Assembly: GCA_030603365.1 (NCBI GenBank)
Contig: JAUVXV010000001.1
Coordinates: 620,001 to 684,000 of the forward strand
Length of the DNA: 64,000 nucleotides
Reading direction: 5' to 3'
From: Candidatus Heimdallarchaeota archaeon
GTDB lineage: Archaea > Asgardarchaeota > Heimdallarchaeia > Heimdallarchaeales > Heimdallarchaeaceae
This document shows, piece after piece, positions 51,859 to 60,946 of the stretch; the first letter of the stretch is position 1, and each line of letters opens with the position of its first letter. The notes under the pieces were generated by a model, which worked only from the letters and a program-made list of their open reading frames with translations, was not told the origin of the DNA and ran no database searches. Position numbers and translations under genes: made by a program.

Positions 51859-52530
51859 ATGACTGAAGAGGAAAATCTTGAAGAAGATACAGTTGTTGAA
51901 GATGAAAGCATCAAGAATCTAGCTATTTCTGCCGATAAACCTGTTATTATCCTATCTATGGAATTAATGGCAATGAATCTTAGATTGAATATCGAACATA
52001 TGACCGAACATTATGAATATGTTCAACAAGTTAGAGACAGATTGATGGAAGACATTCAAAATGAAAAGCGAGTGTATATCTTAGCAAGTGGTAGAAGTGC
52101 AATGGTGGGACAGATGTTTCAAACCCGTTTGGAGCATTTTGGTGTTGAATGTCGATTTATTACTAACACAAGATCTGTTCCAAGAGTAAGAGAAGATGAT
52201 ACAATAATAGTGATAAGTGGTTCTGGAACTACACCCATTATAAAAGCGATGTTGGAAACATATTTGGTTTACAATCCTTATGTGATAGTAATAACCAGCT
52301 ATCCGAGGAGTGTTATAGGCAAATTTGGGGATGTAACCGTGAAACTCAAAGGAAGAACTAAATCCGATTTAGAAAGACGAAGCCAAGGTTTGGATAGCAC
52401 ACTAGCACCTGAAGGAACAGCTTTTGAACAAGCAGCTTTAGCATTTCTAGATGGGATCGTTGCAGAATTAGCTGTGTCGTTGCATAGAGATGAAAAAAGT
52501 TTGTTGGAAGAACACAATCAAGGGCTCTAA
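51859..52530 (+). CDS. SIS-domain sugar isomerase (6-phospho-3-hexuloisomerase-like)
   Basis: About 224 residues. A short acidic N-terminus precedes a SIS domain: 'RVYILASGRSAMVGQMFQTR', 'DDTIIVISGSGTTPIIKAML', 'YVIVITSYPRSVIGKFGD' and 'APEGTAFEQAALAFLDGIVA'. These match archaeal PHI (HxlB), which isomerises 3-hexulose-6-phosphate to fructose-6-phosphate. The phosphate-binding SGSGTT is intact. No HPS partner is adjacent. An ATG at 51829 would add 10 residues. TATA-like TAATTTAAAAG is near 51750. Confidence 0.82.
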   Translation: MTEEENLEEDTVVEDESIKNLAISADKPVIILSMELMAMNLRLNIEHMTEHYEYVQQVRDRLMEDIQNEKRVYILASGRSAMVGQMFQTRLEHFGVECRFITNTRSVPRVREDDTIIVISGSGTTPIIKAMLETYLVYNPYVIVITSYPRSVIGKFGDVTVKLKGRTKSDLERRSQGLDSTLAPEGTAFEQAALAFLDGIVAELAVSLHRDEKSLLEEHNQGL

Positions 52531-52704
52531 TTTCAAAAAACCCTTTTTAGTCACTAAAATTACCTCAAATTTCCTCTAAGCTAATATGAAATTATAGCAA
52601 AGTTTAATAGATTTTCTTCTTAATGAGGACATATACCAATCAACAAAAAGGTTTTAAGAAATTACTAAAATCTTATGTAACAAACTTCTGGCGGCAAGGA
52701 ATAC

Positions 52705-53469
52705 ATGTCAAGCAAACTAACAATCAGAGATATCTTCAAAGTTGATGGTTCAGGGGTTCCTTACTTAAAACTAGTTATTTATGGTCCTTCACTATCTGGT
52801 AAAACATCTATGCTTACAGTATATAATGTTTTAAGGAAGGTAGAAGATCCAGAAACAATTTACTCTTCCCTAAAGAAAATTGATGATCCAAGTGGTAGAA
52901 CAATCTTTTATGACCAAAGTACATTCGAACTACCTAAAGGGCAAGGAGTAAGTGTTCCAAAACTACGTTATCAAGTTTGGACTGTAGCAGGTCAAAAAAG
53001 ACACTACATACAAAGAAAAGTTGTACTAGAAGGAGCTGATGGCTTAATTTTCATGTTTGATCCCAGTAAAAATATGTGGGATGATAACGTCGAAAGTTTG
53101 ACTGAACTTATTTCTCTGAAAGGAGATGTTCTGGGTAGGTCTCTTCCCTTCCTAGTTGTTTTAAATAAGATTGACTTACCTGCTGAGGAAAGAGTACCAA
53201 CAGATAAGTTTCTTGATTTACTAATCGAGAAAAAGCTTGCAAATAATAAAGGCGAAGCTTACATGAGAGTAATCGAAACATCATGTCTTCAGGCAAGAAA
53301 TGAGTTGATGACTCTTCTAAGAAGTCCAGATATAAAATCTAAATTGGATGAATATGGTAGGCTTCAGAAAGGAGCACGACCTTTGAGTGTTCAAAAAGTA
53401 GCTCAACCTATCGAACAACTAACAAGAGAAATCGTGATTATTAGAATTAAATCTACTAAACCTGAATAG
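52705..53469 (+). CDS. MglA/Arf-like small GTPase
   Basis: 254 residues. P-loop 'YGPSLSGKTSM' (about residues 26-36), G3 'WTVAGQKRHYIQRKVVLEGA' (about 92-111), G4 'VLNKIDLP' and a late 'ETSC' for G5. The insert with 'IFYDQSTFELPKGQGVSVP' between G1 and G3 and the V-A-G-Q in place of D-x-x-G-Q resemble the bacterial/archaeal MglA and eukaryotic Arf-like group. About 60 C-terminal residues lie beyond the core, with no lipid-anchor Cys. Asgard archaea carry many such GTPases. The partner is not obvious. TATA-like GGTTTTAAG is near 52650. Confidence 0.85.
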   Translation: MSSKLTIRDIFKVDGSGVPYLKLVIYGPSLSGKTSMLTVYNVLRKVEDPETIYSSLKKIDDPSGRTIFYDQSTFELPKGQGVSVPKLRYQVWTVAGQKRHYIQRKVVLEGADGLIFMFDPSKNMWDDNVESLTELISLKGDVLGRSLPFLVVLNKIDLPAEERVPTDKFLDLLIEKKLANNKGEAYMRVIETSCLQARNELMTLLRSPDIKSKLDEYGRLQKGARPLSVQKVAQPIEQLTREIVIIRIKSTKPE

Positions 53470-53511
53470 TTAAACCAGAACCTTAAAAACTTCTTTTTAT
53501 TATTCTAACTC

Positions 53512-54195
53512 GTGAAATTAGATGAAGCTAGTCATTTGATTCTTTGCCATATATTCAATACAAAGAATGTTGAACTTGATGATTTTACAACTACTAACAA
53601 AGAAAGATGTGAAAAAATTCTTAATTCATTGAATTTTGACTTATCAAGTTTTTTTAAAGAAATTTCTTTCTCAGATAAAACGAAAGGTGAAATAATTCTA
53701 AGATTAATAGAGTCAGGAACAGATATTAGAGCTATTTTTGAGTTTTTAGACTGGAAAGGTTTTGAAATCATTATTTCTACCATTTTTGATAAAATTGGAT
53801 ATACAGTTCAATCAAATTTTCGATACAAAGATGAATCTACTAAATATGAAATCGATGTATTGGCATTCAAATTCCCATACCTCTTTGTAATTGATTGCAA
53901 GCACTATAAACATCCATCACCAACAGTCATGAAAGAAGCAGTAATAAAACAGAAAGAAAGAACAGAAGTACTTTTAGAAATGTTTCCTATTTTATATGAA
54001 GAACTCATATCAAAGCTACTTCTTCCAATAAAAAGACAAATCTATCTCTATCCTTTGATAATTTCTTGGAGAAATCAAGAAGTGCAATTCCATCAAAACA
54101 TCCCCATTGTTGCTTTTTCAAAACTTTCTGGTTTTTTGCAAGAAATTGATGAATTTCGATTTAATCTATTCCACCTATCATTAGAATTAGATTGA
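53512..54195 (+). CDS. PD-(D/E)XK-type nuclease-like protein
   Basis: 227 residues from a leaderless GTG. The N-terminal third is helical. From about residue 78: 'DWKGFEIIISTIFDKIGYTV' then 'YEIDVLAFKFPYLFVIDCKH'. This gives E-x(n)-D-x(n)-D-C-K with the spacing of Mrr/archaeal Hjc-like restriction-fold nucleases (here D-x-K is 'IDCK'). The C-terminal part has strands ending 'NIPIVAFSKLSGFLQEI', also usual in the fold. It stands alone between the GTPase and a coiled-coil gene, with no methylase nearby. DNA or RNA repair is as likely as defence. Confidence 0.68.
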   Translation: MKLDEASHLILCHIFNTKNVELDDFTTTNKERCEKILNSLNFDLSSFFKEISFSDKTKGEIILRLIESGTDIRAIFEFLDWKGFEIIISTIFDKIGYTVQSNFRYKDESTKYEIDVLAFKFPYLFVIDCKHYKHPSPTVMKEAVIKQKERTEVLLEMFPILYEELISKLLLPIKRQIYLYPLIISWRNQEVQFHQNIPIVAFSKLSGFLQEIDEFRFNLFHLSLELD

Positions 54196-54295
54196 TTTTA
54201 TTCTCACTATTCTTTTTCTTAACTGCATATCTAAAAAAACTCTTATATTTAAAGCTCTAAATATCTTCTATAGGAAAAGCTATGAGCTGAACTAA

Positions 54296-55918
54296 ATGGC
54301 AGTAGAAACTGAAAGTCCCTTTAATATAGTACGCTCTTTAGTCAAGAAGTTTCTGGGTGAAATGAAAGTCATCAAAATAACTTCAGAAGAACAGGCGAAG
54401 GCGAGAGCTGAGGAAATTAAAAGTAATTCTCTAGCTCCTGGAAAAGCCCAATATTCGGTTTCTGAAGTAGATAACATCATTCGAAATTTCAAGGACAGTT
54501 ATGTGGGTCTTTTACGAGATATACACCTGATGATTGTTACAGAGAGTACTTCTAAAATTAGACAAGGTATCGAACAGGGATACATCAATGCAAAACTCAT
54601 TACTCAAGAGATGCTTGATGAACTTGAAAAGCTCAGGATAGAAGTTGCTAAAATACCTGGTCTTGAAACTAAAATTCAAGATGATGCTCTAAAAATAGAT
54701 GAACTAAATGATTTAATTGGTAATCTAAAAGCAGAGACGATATCTATACAAAACGAATTAACCGATTTACAATCTGTTCTCAAGAGTAAAGATCAAGTGA
54801 TTGGAGAATTATCAGAAAAAGCAACAACTGTTGGTGTTGACCATACCATTATTGAGGCAAGAGATCAAGTGATAATGGATAAAGATAGAGCAATTCACCA
54901 ACTTAGTCTGGAGAAGAATAACCTTCAATCTGAATTCAATAGAGTAAAAATTGAAAGAGATGCTATGAGTAAGCATGTTGAAGAAATGGAAACAAGATTT
55001 AAGTCCATGTCATCAGAAGCTCTTTCTAAGGAAGATTCCCTTTTTGAAGATATTCAGAAGCAATTAGATAATGCTCGACAAACTATCTTTAATTTAAGAA
55101 ATCAAGTTGCTGAACATGAAGATACAGTTAGAAATCAGAAAATTGATATTCAACAGAAATCTTCACAAATTGATACTTTAAAGAAAGAAATTCAAGATTC
55201 TCAAGAAAGAGATGAAGATACCGAGCAAGTAGGAGAACTAAGGCAACAGCTAAATCAAAAGGATAGTGATATGGAACGATTAGCTGAAACAATGGTTGAT
55301 TTTCAACAAGACATTAGTGGAAAGGAGCAAGAGCTTCATAAGCTTCAAACACAAGCTGATGAAATGATCTTACATTTCGCTGAGAAAGAAGCTGTAATTA
55401 AGGAATTTAGAGATCTTGCTGAAAAAGCTGATGTTGAGAGAGAGAAAGTTGAAGAACAAATTCTAGAAAAACAAGATTCTATTGAAGATCTAAAAGCTAG
55501 ATTAGAAGAATCTCAAAAGGAACTAACAACTACAAAGAGTACTCTAGAAACAATGGAAAAACAAGGTACAATCTCTTCAGAAGAAAAATATCAATATGAG
55601 TTGAATATTCAAAGGTTAAAGAAGAAAATTGATACACTGAATAAATCTCTGAAATCTGTAGAAGCTTTCTTAAATACTGATCCTAAGTATCGTATACTTT
55701 ATCTTCTAAATGATTTTCAACGACCATTGGCTAAGGAAGAATTGTCAAAAATACTTAATGTTCCTGAAGAAGTTGCTTCAAAATATGTGTTTGAATTGGA
55801 CTACTTTGGTTACATCAAACAAAACATCGAATCTGGGAAAACTTTTATTGAATCAACTGCTCTTTTAACCCCTCCTCTTTCTTATGAAGAGGAAGAAGAA
55901 GAGACTATAAAAGGATAA
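54296..55918 (+). CDS. Long coiled-coil protein with C-terminal winged helix
   Basis: 540 residues. A short globular N-terminus (about 1-75) is followed by a coiled coil of about 370 residues (to about 460) rich in Glu, Lys, Gln and Leu. A winged helix lies at about 463-520 ('RILYLLNDFQRPLAKEELSK', 'NVPEEVASKYVFELDYFGYI') and an acidic end. It resembles an SMC-like rod without ATPase heads. TATA-like TTATATTTAAAG lies about 50 bp upstream. The NYN-domain gene follows 30 bp later on the same strand. Confidence 0.75.
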   Translation: MAVETESPFNIVRSLVKKFLGEMKVIKITSEEQAKARAEEIKSNSLAPGKAQYSVSEVDNIIRNFKDSYVGLLRDIHLMIVTESTSKIRQGIEQGYINAKLITQEMLDELEKLRIEVAKIPGLETKIQDDALKIDELNDLIGNLKAETISIQNELTDLQSVLKSKDQVIGELSEKATTVGVDHTIIEARDQVIMDKDRAIHQLSLEKNNLQSEFNRVKIERDAMSKHVEEMETRFKSMSSEALSKEDSLFEDIQKQLDNARQTIFNLRNQVAEHEDTVRNQKIDIQQKSSQIDTLKKEIQDSQERDEDTEQVGELRQQLNQKDSDMERLAETMVDFQQDISGKEQELHKLQTQADEMILHFAEKEAVIKEFRDLAEKADVEREKVEEQILEKQDSIEDLKARLEESQKELTTTKSTLETMEKQGTISSEEKYQYELNIQRLKKKIDTLNKSLKSVEAFLNTDPKYRILYLLNDFQRPLAKEELSKILNVPEEVASKYVFELDYFGYIKQNIESGKTFIESTALLTPPLSYEEEEEETIKG

Positions 55919-55950
55919 TTTCCCTTCTTTTATTCTTCTTATAGGTAGTG

Positions 55951-56493
55951 ATGAAAATGTCTGATTTAGAGGAAGAAGAAGTTACACTTGAAGAACAAAA
56001 ACTTGTTGAACGAATAACGAATAGAATTTTGAATAGTTCTTATATCAGAAATTTACGTTTACGTATCTCAAGTGAGAAAAAAATTGCTGTTTTTGTTGAT
56101 GGACCAAATTTTCTTAGGAAGGTAAATAATAGACAAATTAAACTGGATGTAATTGATGAAAAAATCAAACATCTGGGAACCACAGTTTTAAGAAAAGTAT
56201 TTCTCAATGAATATGCATCAGATAGTCTAATCAAAGCTATAACAAATAGTGGTTACGAACCAGTAGTTAGTCCTCATGACCTTTATGTTATAATGTCTAT
56301 AGAAATTATCAAAACCATAGAAAAAAGAATTAGACCAGACGTTATCTTAATTGCATCAAGACATGCCAAAATCTCTCCAATTTTATTAAAAATAAAAGAA
56401 AAAGGATTAGAAACCATTGTAATAGGTTTTGAACCAGGTTTTAGTGTTGCCATTAGAAAAACAGCAGATATTGTTTTAACAATTGGACAATAA
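55951..56493 (+). CDS. NYN (LabA-like) domain ribonuclease
   Basis: About 180 residues. After an acidic N-terminus (EEEEVTLEEQ), 'KIAVFVDGPNFLRKVNN' carries the first catalytic Asp and Asn of the NYN/PIN fold. 'RPDVILIASRHAKISPIL' has the conserved region where a second Asp is usual ('D' of SGD/DxD is here replaced by 'SRHAK'). 'GLETIVIGFEPGFSVAIRKT' and 'ADIVLTIG' end the fold. These are thought to cleave structured RNA. Immediately follows the coiled-coil gene. Confidence 0.8.
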   Translation: MKMSDLEEEEVTLEEQKLVERITNRILNSSYIRNLRLRISSEKKIAVFVDGPNFLRKVNNRQIKLDVIDEKIKHLGTTVLRKVFLNEYASDSLIKAITNSGYEPVVSPHDLYVIMSIEIIKTIEKRIRPDVILIASRHAKISPILLKIKEKGLETIVIGFEPGFSVAIRKTADIVLTIGQ

Positions 56494-57714
56494 TTAAACT
56501 AGATCAGATATGCTCTCCAATCTTACATGAGTTTCTTTTTGTTCAAATCTCTTCAATAAGTAGGTGTCAGCTAGAGTTTTTAATTCATCCCTCAATCTGT
56601 AAAATGCTTTCCTTTTTACAGTTTTTTTAGTCACATATTTTCTCTCCTGTAGCAGTTTCAGATGATGAGATGCTGAGGTTTTCTGTATTCCTAGATTATT
56701 TACAATATCGTCATAAGAAATGCCAAAATCATAAGCTGTTGATTTCATAGCAATTAATGAAAGTACAAAAGTTTGGGTATTATCATTTAGGGTAACAAGA
56801 TCAAAGAATTCTTTGTTTACATCTATAGCGAGAAATGAAGTTATATCATCAACAAGTGAGGTGGAAGCTATATCTAGACCATTATAGAAGCATTCCTCAC
56901 AAACCCTAGAACAAATCTTGATGGCATTGATTAGACTACCACTTGCATTCTTTGAAATGTTTTTTAGAATTTCAAGTGAAAAGGGGTTCTGAATTTGCTT
57001 GTTTTTTGTTAGTTTTAAACTCAGTATCTCAAGTATTTCATCTTCTTTTAAGGGATTGATTTTTTGACTTGGTACCATGTGATTAATCAAATCATATTCA
57101 GAAAAAGATAACTGGTTTTTCAGTCTAGTCCATCCTGCTTGAGAAAAAGTAAATACTATGGGTGTATTTGGAAAATCTCGATCAATAATGTATCTAAAAT
57201 CTTCAAAAAACTCAGTCAAAAAATCTGCATGGTCTATTATTATAAGTGAAATAGCATCTCCCTCAACACTCTGACTTCCTATGAAATTCCTGAAATTTTG
57301 GAATGTTTTTGCAATGGAATATTGATTGTCCTCAAATTCAACCAAATCATATGCATCAGCATATACTGCATTTGCTAATTCTTTATGAAACTTAATTAGA
57401 TACTGATGAACAAGTGATATCAGGGTACTCATTCCTGATTGGCTTGAACCATACAGAACTCCATCCATAATGACATTGTGGTCCTTTTTATTTTTATTAT
57501 TCTTTTCTTTAAAACTGTTGTAAACCTTGTTGATATATTTTATAACAACCCTAAATCTCGATTCAATACATTCTTCTTTTTGTAGTTCATCAATAGTTGT
57601 TTCAAGAAATGGATTGGCATCAAAACCAAAAGAAACAAAAGGATCTTGAGGAGTATAAGAACTGCTTTTACTCTCTTCTATCGCTTCTTTAGCCAATTTC
57701 TCGAATTTATCCAT
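56494..57714 (-). CDS. AAA/ORC-like protein with degraded P-loop and C-terminal winged helix
   Basis: About 406 residues. The fold is that of AAA/STAND-type ATPases: 'GVLYGSSQSGMSTLISLVHQ' aligns with Walker A but has Met where the essential Lys should be, and 'SLIIIDHADFLTEF' stands in for Walker B with D-H in place of D-E. 'NTPIVFTFSQAGWTRLKN' matches the sensor 1 region. The last ~85 residues are an ArsR-like winged helix ('GISYDDIVNNLGIQKTSASH'). Such an ATP-independent protein would act as a DNA-binding regulator. The ATG at 57714 is chosen over the GTG at 57723. It is divergent from the ABC operon across a palindrome-rich region. Confidence 0.75.
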   Translation of the reverse strand: MDKFEKLAKEAIEESKSSSYTPQDPFVSFGFDANPFLETTIDELQKEECIESRFRVVIKYINKVYNSFKEKNNKNKKDHNVIMDGVLYGSSQSGMSTLISLVHQYLIKFHKELANAVYADAYDLVEFEDNQYSIAKTFQNFRNFIGSQSVEGDAISLIIIDHADFLTEFFEDFRYIIDRDFPNTPIVFTFSQAGWTRLKNQLSFSEYDLINHMVPSQKINPLKEDEILEILSLKLTKNKQIQNPFSLEILKNISKNASGSLINAIKICSRVCEECFYNGLDIASTSLVDDITSFLAIDVNKEFFDLVTLNDNTQTFVLSLIAMKSTAYDFGISYDDIVNNLGIQKTSASHHLKLLQERKYVTKKTVKRKAFYRLRDELKTLADTYLLKRFEQKETHVRLESISDLV

Positions 57715-57752
57715 TAGTACCACAAAATATTATCCAGACAACATCTGAATTG

Positions 57753-57794
57753 TTCGAATATTTGAACTTTTCGTATCATTCGAATAATTCGAAT
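57753..57794. promoter_or_regulatory. TTCGAA-type palindromes between divergent genes
   Basis: Near-perfect palindromes ttcgaatatttgaa (57753-57766) and attcgaataattcgaat (57778-57794) are centred about 26 bp apart. They lie just upstream of the TATA box of the ABC operon and close to the start of the divergent winged-helix gene. Confidence 0.6.
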
Positions 57795-57818
57795 TTTCGG
57801 CAAAAATAAATTTTAAAA

Positions 57819-57828
57819 CATTTATAAG
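57819..57828 (+). promoter_or_regulatory. TATA box of the ABC-export operon
   Basis: ACATTTATAAG lies about 58 bp before the ATG at 57882, giving a short leader. It is downstream of the TTCGAA palindromes. Confidence 0.5.
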
Positions 57829-57881
57829 TTTTATCTGGACAAAGAAAAAGGCTTATAGGTGCATGAAAATGCTCCAATGTA

Positions 57882-60800
57882 ATGAAGAGAGACTATAGTG
57901 GATTGAAGAAATCTAGACGTTATTTGCTTCAAAATTTCTTCATGACTTCGCGATCAGTTTTTAATACCTTATTTAATACAAAAATTAGTGATTTAGAAAA
58001 ATTTCAAAAAATAATGTACTTCCTATTATGGATCCTGTCACCAATATTGTTTGTTATACTTCCATTAGTAGATTTAATTTCTATGATTTTCTTACCTGGT
58101 TTACACCTTTTCAAACCTCTCTTTAAAGCAGGCTGGAAATATGGTTTAATCTCTTCTGTTGGAGTAACACTAGCAGTTTCTGTAATAACTCAGTATGTGT
58201 TCTTCATTTACTCCTATCAATTCCAAGCTTTTGATCTCTATTTAGCTGATATGGATAGAAGATATATACAAGTAGAAGTTGAAACAGTCACAATAGGAGC
58301 GACATATGATCATTATAATAGCTTCAAAAGAATTGCTGAGCTTGCTGTGGGTTTTGCAAATATGACTGAAAGAATACCACAGATAGACCTTTTCTTCAGA
58401 AGATCTACGTTCACGCAAACTTTTGATCCCTTGCTCAATTCTACGGTTTTACCAAGTATGCCACTATTTGGTACGCATGGGAAATTATGGACTTTTCTTG
58501 AACAGAATATAGCAAACGGAACAGCTCCTGATCCATTTTCTGATGATCAAGTTCTAGTGTTAATGACTCGTGATTTCTATAATCATTCATCTATTGAGCT
58601 TTATACTCAACAAAAACTATACATTCCTGTTTCTTTGAATATAGAAGATTCCTTAACAGATCCTGGAGCTCAAACAAGTGTAAATGTTACTGGAATAATT
58701 TTTCTAGACGATTTACCCAAGTATAATGTTTTGGAATATCAATATGGAATTCCAGTTGAAACTGTACTAGAGCTATCTGAAACAGCAGCAGTTATCTCTC
58801 TCTGGCCAATTTCTGCTAACAGATTACATGATATCGCAAAAACTGTCGGAACAGGTGATATAATTGAAGATTTATTTTACGATGTCTCTCAAATAGATGC
58901 ATTTAGGTTAAATTTAGAAATAACTTATCTCAAAATACTTGGCAATAAGTTGAAGGAGTCATATCTTACTTTTGCTTCATATCTCTCTGTCAGAATCACA
59001 TCTCCATTAATTAATTTGATAGAAAAATTCCGAGAAGAATATAATCTGTATCAAACATTTATGTTAGCATTTTTAGCTCCTATTGTTGCTCTGACCATTA
59101 TACTTACAGTTTATGCAGCTAACCTTGTTAGAAAGAAAAGAGATAGACAATTAACAATACTCGCAGATAGGGGAACGAGTAGAATTGAAATTGGTTCTTA
59201 TTTATCGTTAGAAGCATTTATTGTGGGGGCCATTTCACTAGCAGTGGGAGTTTCAGCAGGAATACCTATAGCTTCTCTGCTGACAAGAAGTTCAGGATAT
59301 TTGTCCTTCGGTAACACTTCCTTACCCTTGAAACTTGAACTTTCTTCTGTCTCTGTTGCCATATTTGGTAGTATTGGTGCAATTATCGTAATTCAGTTGT
59401 TCAATACGATGACACTCTTAAGAAAAAGAGATATTGACGATTATGGGAAGGTAGAGAAAAATCTACCAGGATTCTATAAATATTATATTGATGTTGCACT
59501 TGCTATTATTGGTGTTGCTCTTTGGTATGTATATGAAATGCCAGCTCTTAATGCATTTAAGTATAAAACGGCTCGATATGTTGGGATACCAGCAATTGTA
59601 GTACTGCTTTTTGGGTTAATACTACTATCTCAAAGACTCTTACCATTGTTCTCAAAAATGCTCATAAAACTTAGTATAAAATTGAAATGGGATATTCCCT
59701 CACTAAGTTTGAGAGAAATATATAGATACCAAAAAAGTTACTCTAGATCCTCCATTATCTTATGCTTATCATTTTCTCTTGTTGTAACGTCAATAGTTGT
59801 TCCGTACACGTATCAAGATTTTAATTACGAAGGTGCGCAATATGACCTAGGAACGGATATTTTGATTAGGAACTTCCCAATTGAGGATTCAATATTGAAG
59901 AATACCTTAGAAGATATGATCCAAGTAGAAGCAACATCAATTGTACGTTTTATTAATATTCGGGATCCTCAAGGAGTATCAACGATTGTATCGATTCTAG
60001 CAATTAATCCTGAAACGTTCAAAAAAGCGGCTTTCTTCAGATCAGATTTCAGTAAAGCATCTCTTGATGAATTATTGGCGGATCTAACTTATGCTCGTGA
60101 TGAAAATTCTACATCTGTAATTGGTCAGGTTGATGAACTTTCACTTTTTAATTATGTCGAAGGTAGTGTAATGAAAATGACTTACTGGGCATATAACGAA
60201 AGCAATAGAAATGAATTTGGGTCACCATTTTTCTATACTGATGTAACGTTTACATTTCTAAATACCTACAATGTATGGCCATTGTTTCTAAAAGAATTAA
60301 TACTAGATAATGTAAGAGCTTCATATTTCCATTTTGTTGCTCCATTGAATATTATGGACTTTATACAGTATAATTATTTGAGTTCAATAAATTACTTGTA
60401 TGTGAAAGTTAAGGATGGATATGACATCTCTGATACCGCTGATGAAATCAAACCTTTAGTAGGTAGTAGTCCTGTATTTGATGTTGAAAGACAATTATTT
60501 GTAAAACCTGATAGTCCTAGATCATCTATTTTGTACTCTGCAATCAATTCCACATTACTGATGTCTTTTGCGATAAATGCAATAATACTAGGTTTATTTG
60601 CTTCTATACAACTAATCGATAAGAATAAAGAGTTAGCTACAATGAAAGCAATAGGAATTTCTTCAGGACAACTAAATAAATATTTCATTTCAATTTATAT
60701 TACAATGCTTGCATTCTCAACAATTTTAGGATTAATAATCGGTTTCATCGCTTCTTCTATGTTGATGTCTATCCTTTCAATTAGTAGAAGTATGCCATCT

Positions 60801-60938
60801 TACCATATGAACTTTCCAATAGGTCAGATAGCATTAGTATTATCAATTCTACTAGTAACTTCATTAGCAGGAGCCACGATACCAACAATGACAATGTCAA
60901 AGAATGAAGTAGGTACTGAATTAAGACAATCTGCATAG
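57882..60938 (+). CDS. FtsX/MacB-type ABC exporter permease
   Basis: 1018 residues. Two hydrophobic segments near the N-terminus (about 40-110), a large extracellular domain (to about 385), three helices (about 390-510), a further helix pair (about 540-585), a second extracellular domain (about 630-880) and a last three-helix FtsX unit (about 890-1010) with 'KELATMKAIGISSGQLNKYF' and 'IPTMTMSKNEVGTELRQSA'. This is the layout of archaeal two-FtsX permeases. The LolD-like ATPase follows eight bases later. Such pumps export or pull peptides and lipids from the membrane. Substrate unknown. Confidence 0.87.
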   Translation: MKRDYSGLKKSRRYLLQNFFMTSRSVFNTLFNTKISDLEKFQKIMYFLLWILSPILFVILPLVDLISMIFLPGLHLFKPLFKAGWKYGLISSVGVTLAVSVITQYVFFIYSYQFQAFDLYLADMDRRYIQVEVETVTIGATYDHYNSFKRIAELAVGFANMTERIPQIDLFFRRSTFTQTFDPLLNSTVLPSMPLFGTHGKLWTFLEQNIANGTAPDPFSDDQVLVLMTRDFYNHSSIELYTQQKLYIPVSLNIEDSLTDPGAQTSVNVTGIIFLDDLPKYNVLEYQYGIPVETVLELSETAAVISLWPISANRLHDIAKTVGTGDIIEDLFYDVSQIDAFRLNLEITYLKILGNKLKESYLTFASYLSVRITSPLINLIEKFREEYNLYQTFMLAFLAPIVALTIILTVYAANLVRKKRDRQLTILADRGTSRIEIGSYLSLEAFIVGAISLAVGVSAGIPIASLLTRSSGYLSFGNTSLPLKLELSSVSVAIFGSIGAIIVIQLFNTMTLLRKRDIDDYGKVEKNLPGFYKYYIDVALAIIGVALWYVYEMPALNAFKYKTARYVGIPAIVVLLFGLILLSQRLLPLFSKMLIKLSIKLKWDIPSLSLREIYRYQKSYSRSSIILCLSFSLVVTSIVVPYTYQDFNYEGAQYDLGTDILIRNFPIEDSILKNTLEDMIQVEATSIVRFINIRDPQGVSTIVSILAINPETFKKAAFFRSDFSKASLDELLADLTYARDENSTSVIGQVDELSLFNYVEGSVMKMTYWAYNESNRNEFGSPFFYTDVTFTFLNTYNVWPLFLKELILDNVRASYFHFVAPLNIMDFIQYNYLSSINYLYVKVKDGYDISDTADEIKPLVGSSPVFDVERQLFVKPDSPRSSILYSAINSTLLMSFAINAIILGLFASIQLIDKNKELATMKAIGISSGQLNKYFISIYITMLAFSTILGLIIGFIASSMLMSILSISRSMPSYHMNFPIGQIALVLSILLVTSLAGATIPTMTMSKNEVGTELRQSA

Positions 60939-60946
60939 GTGATAAT

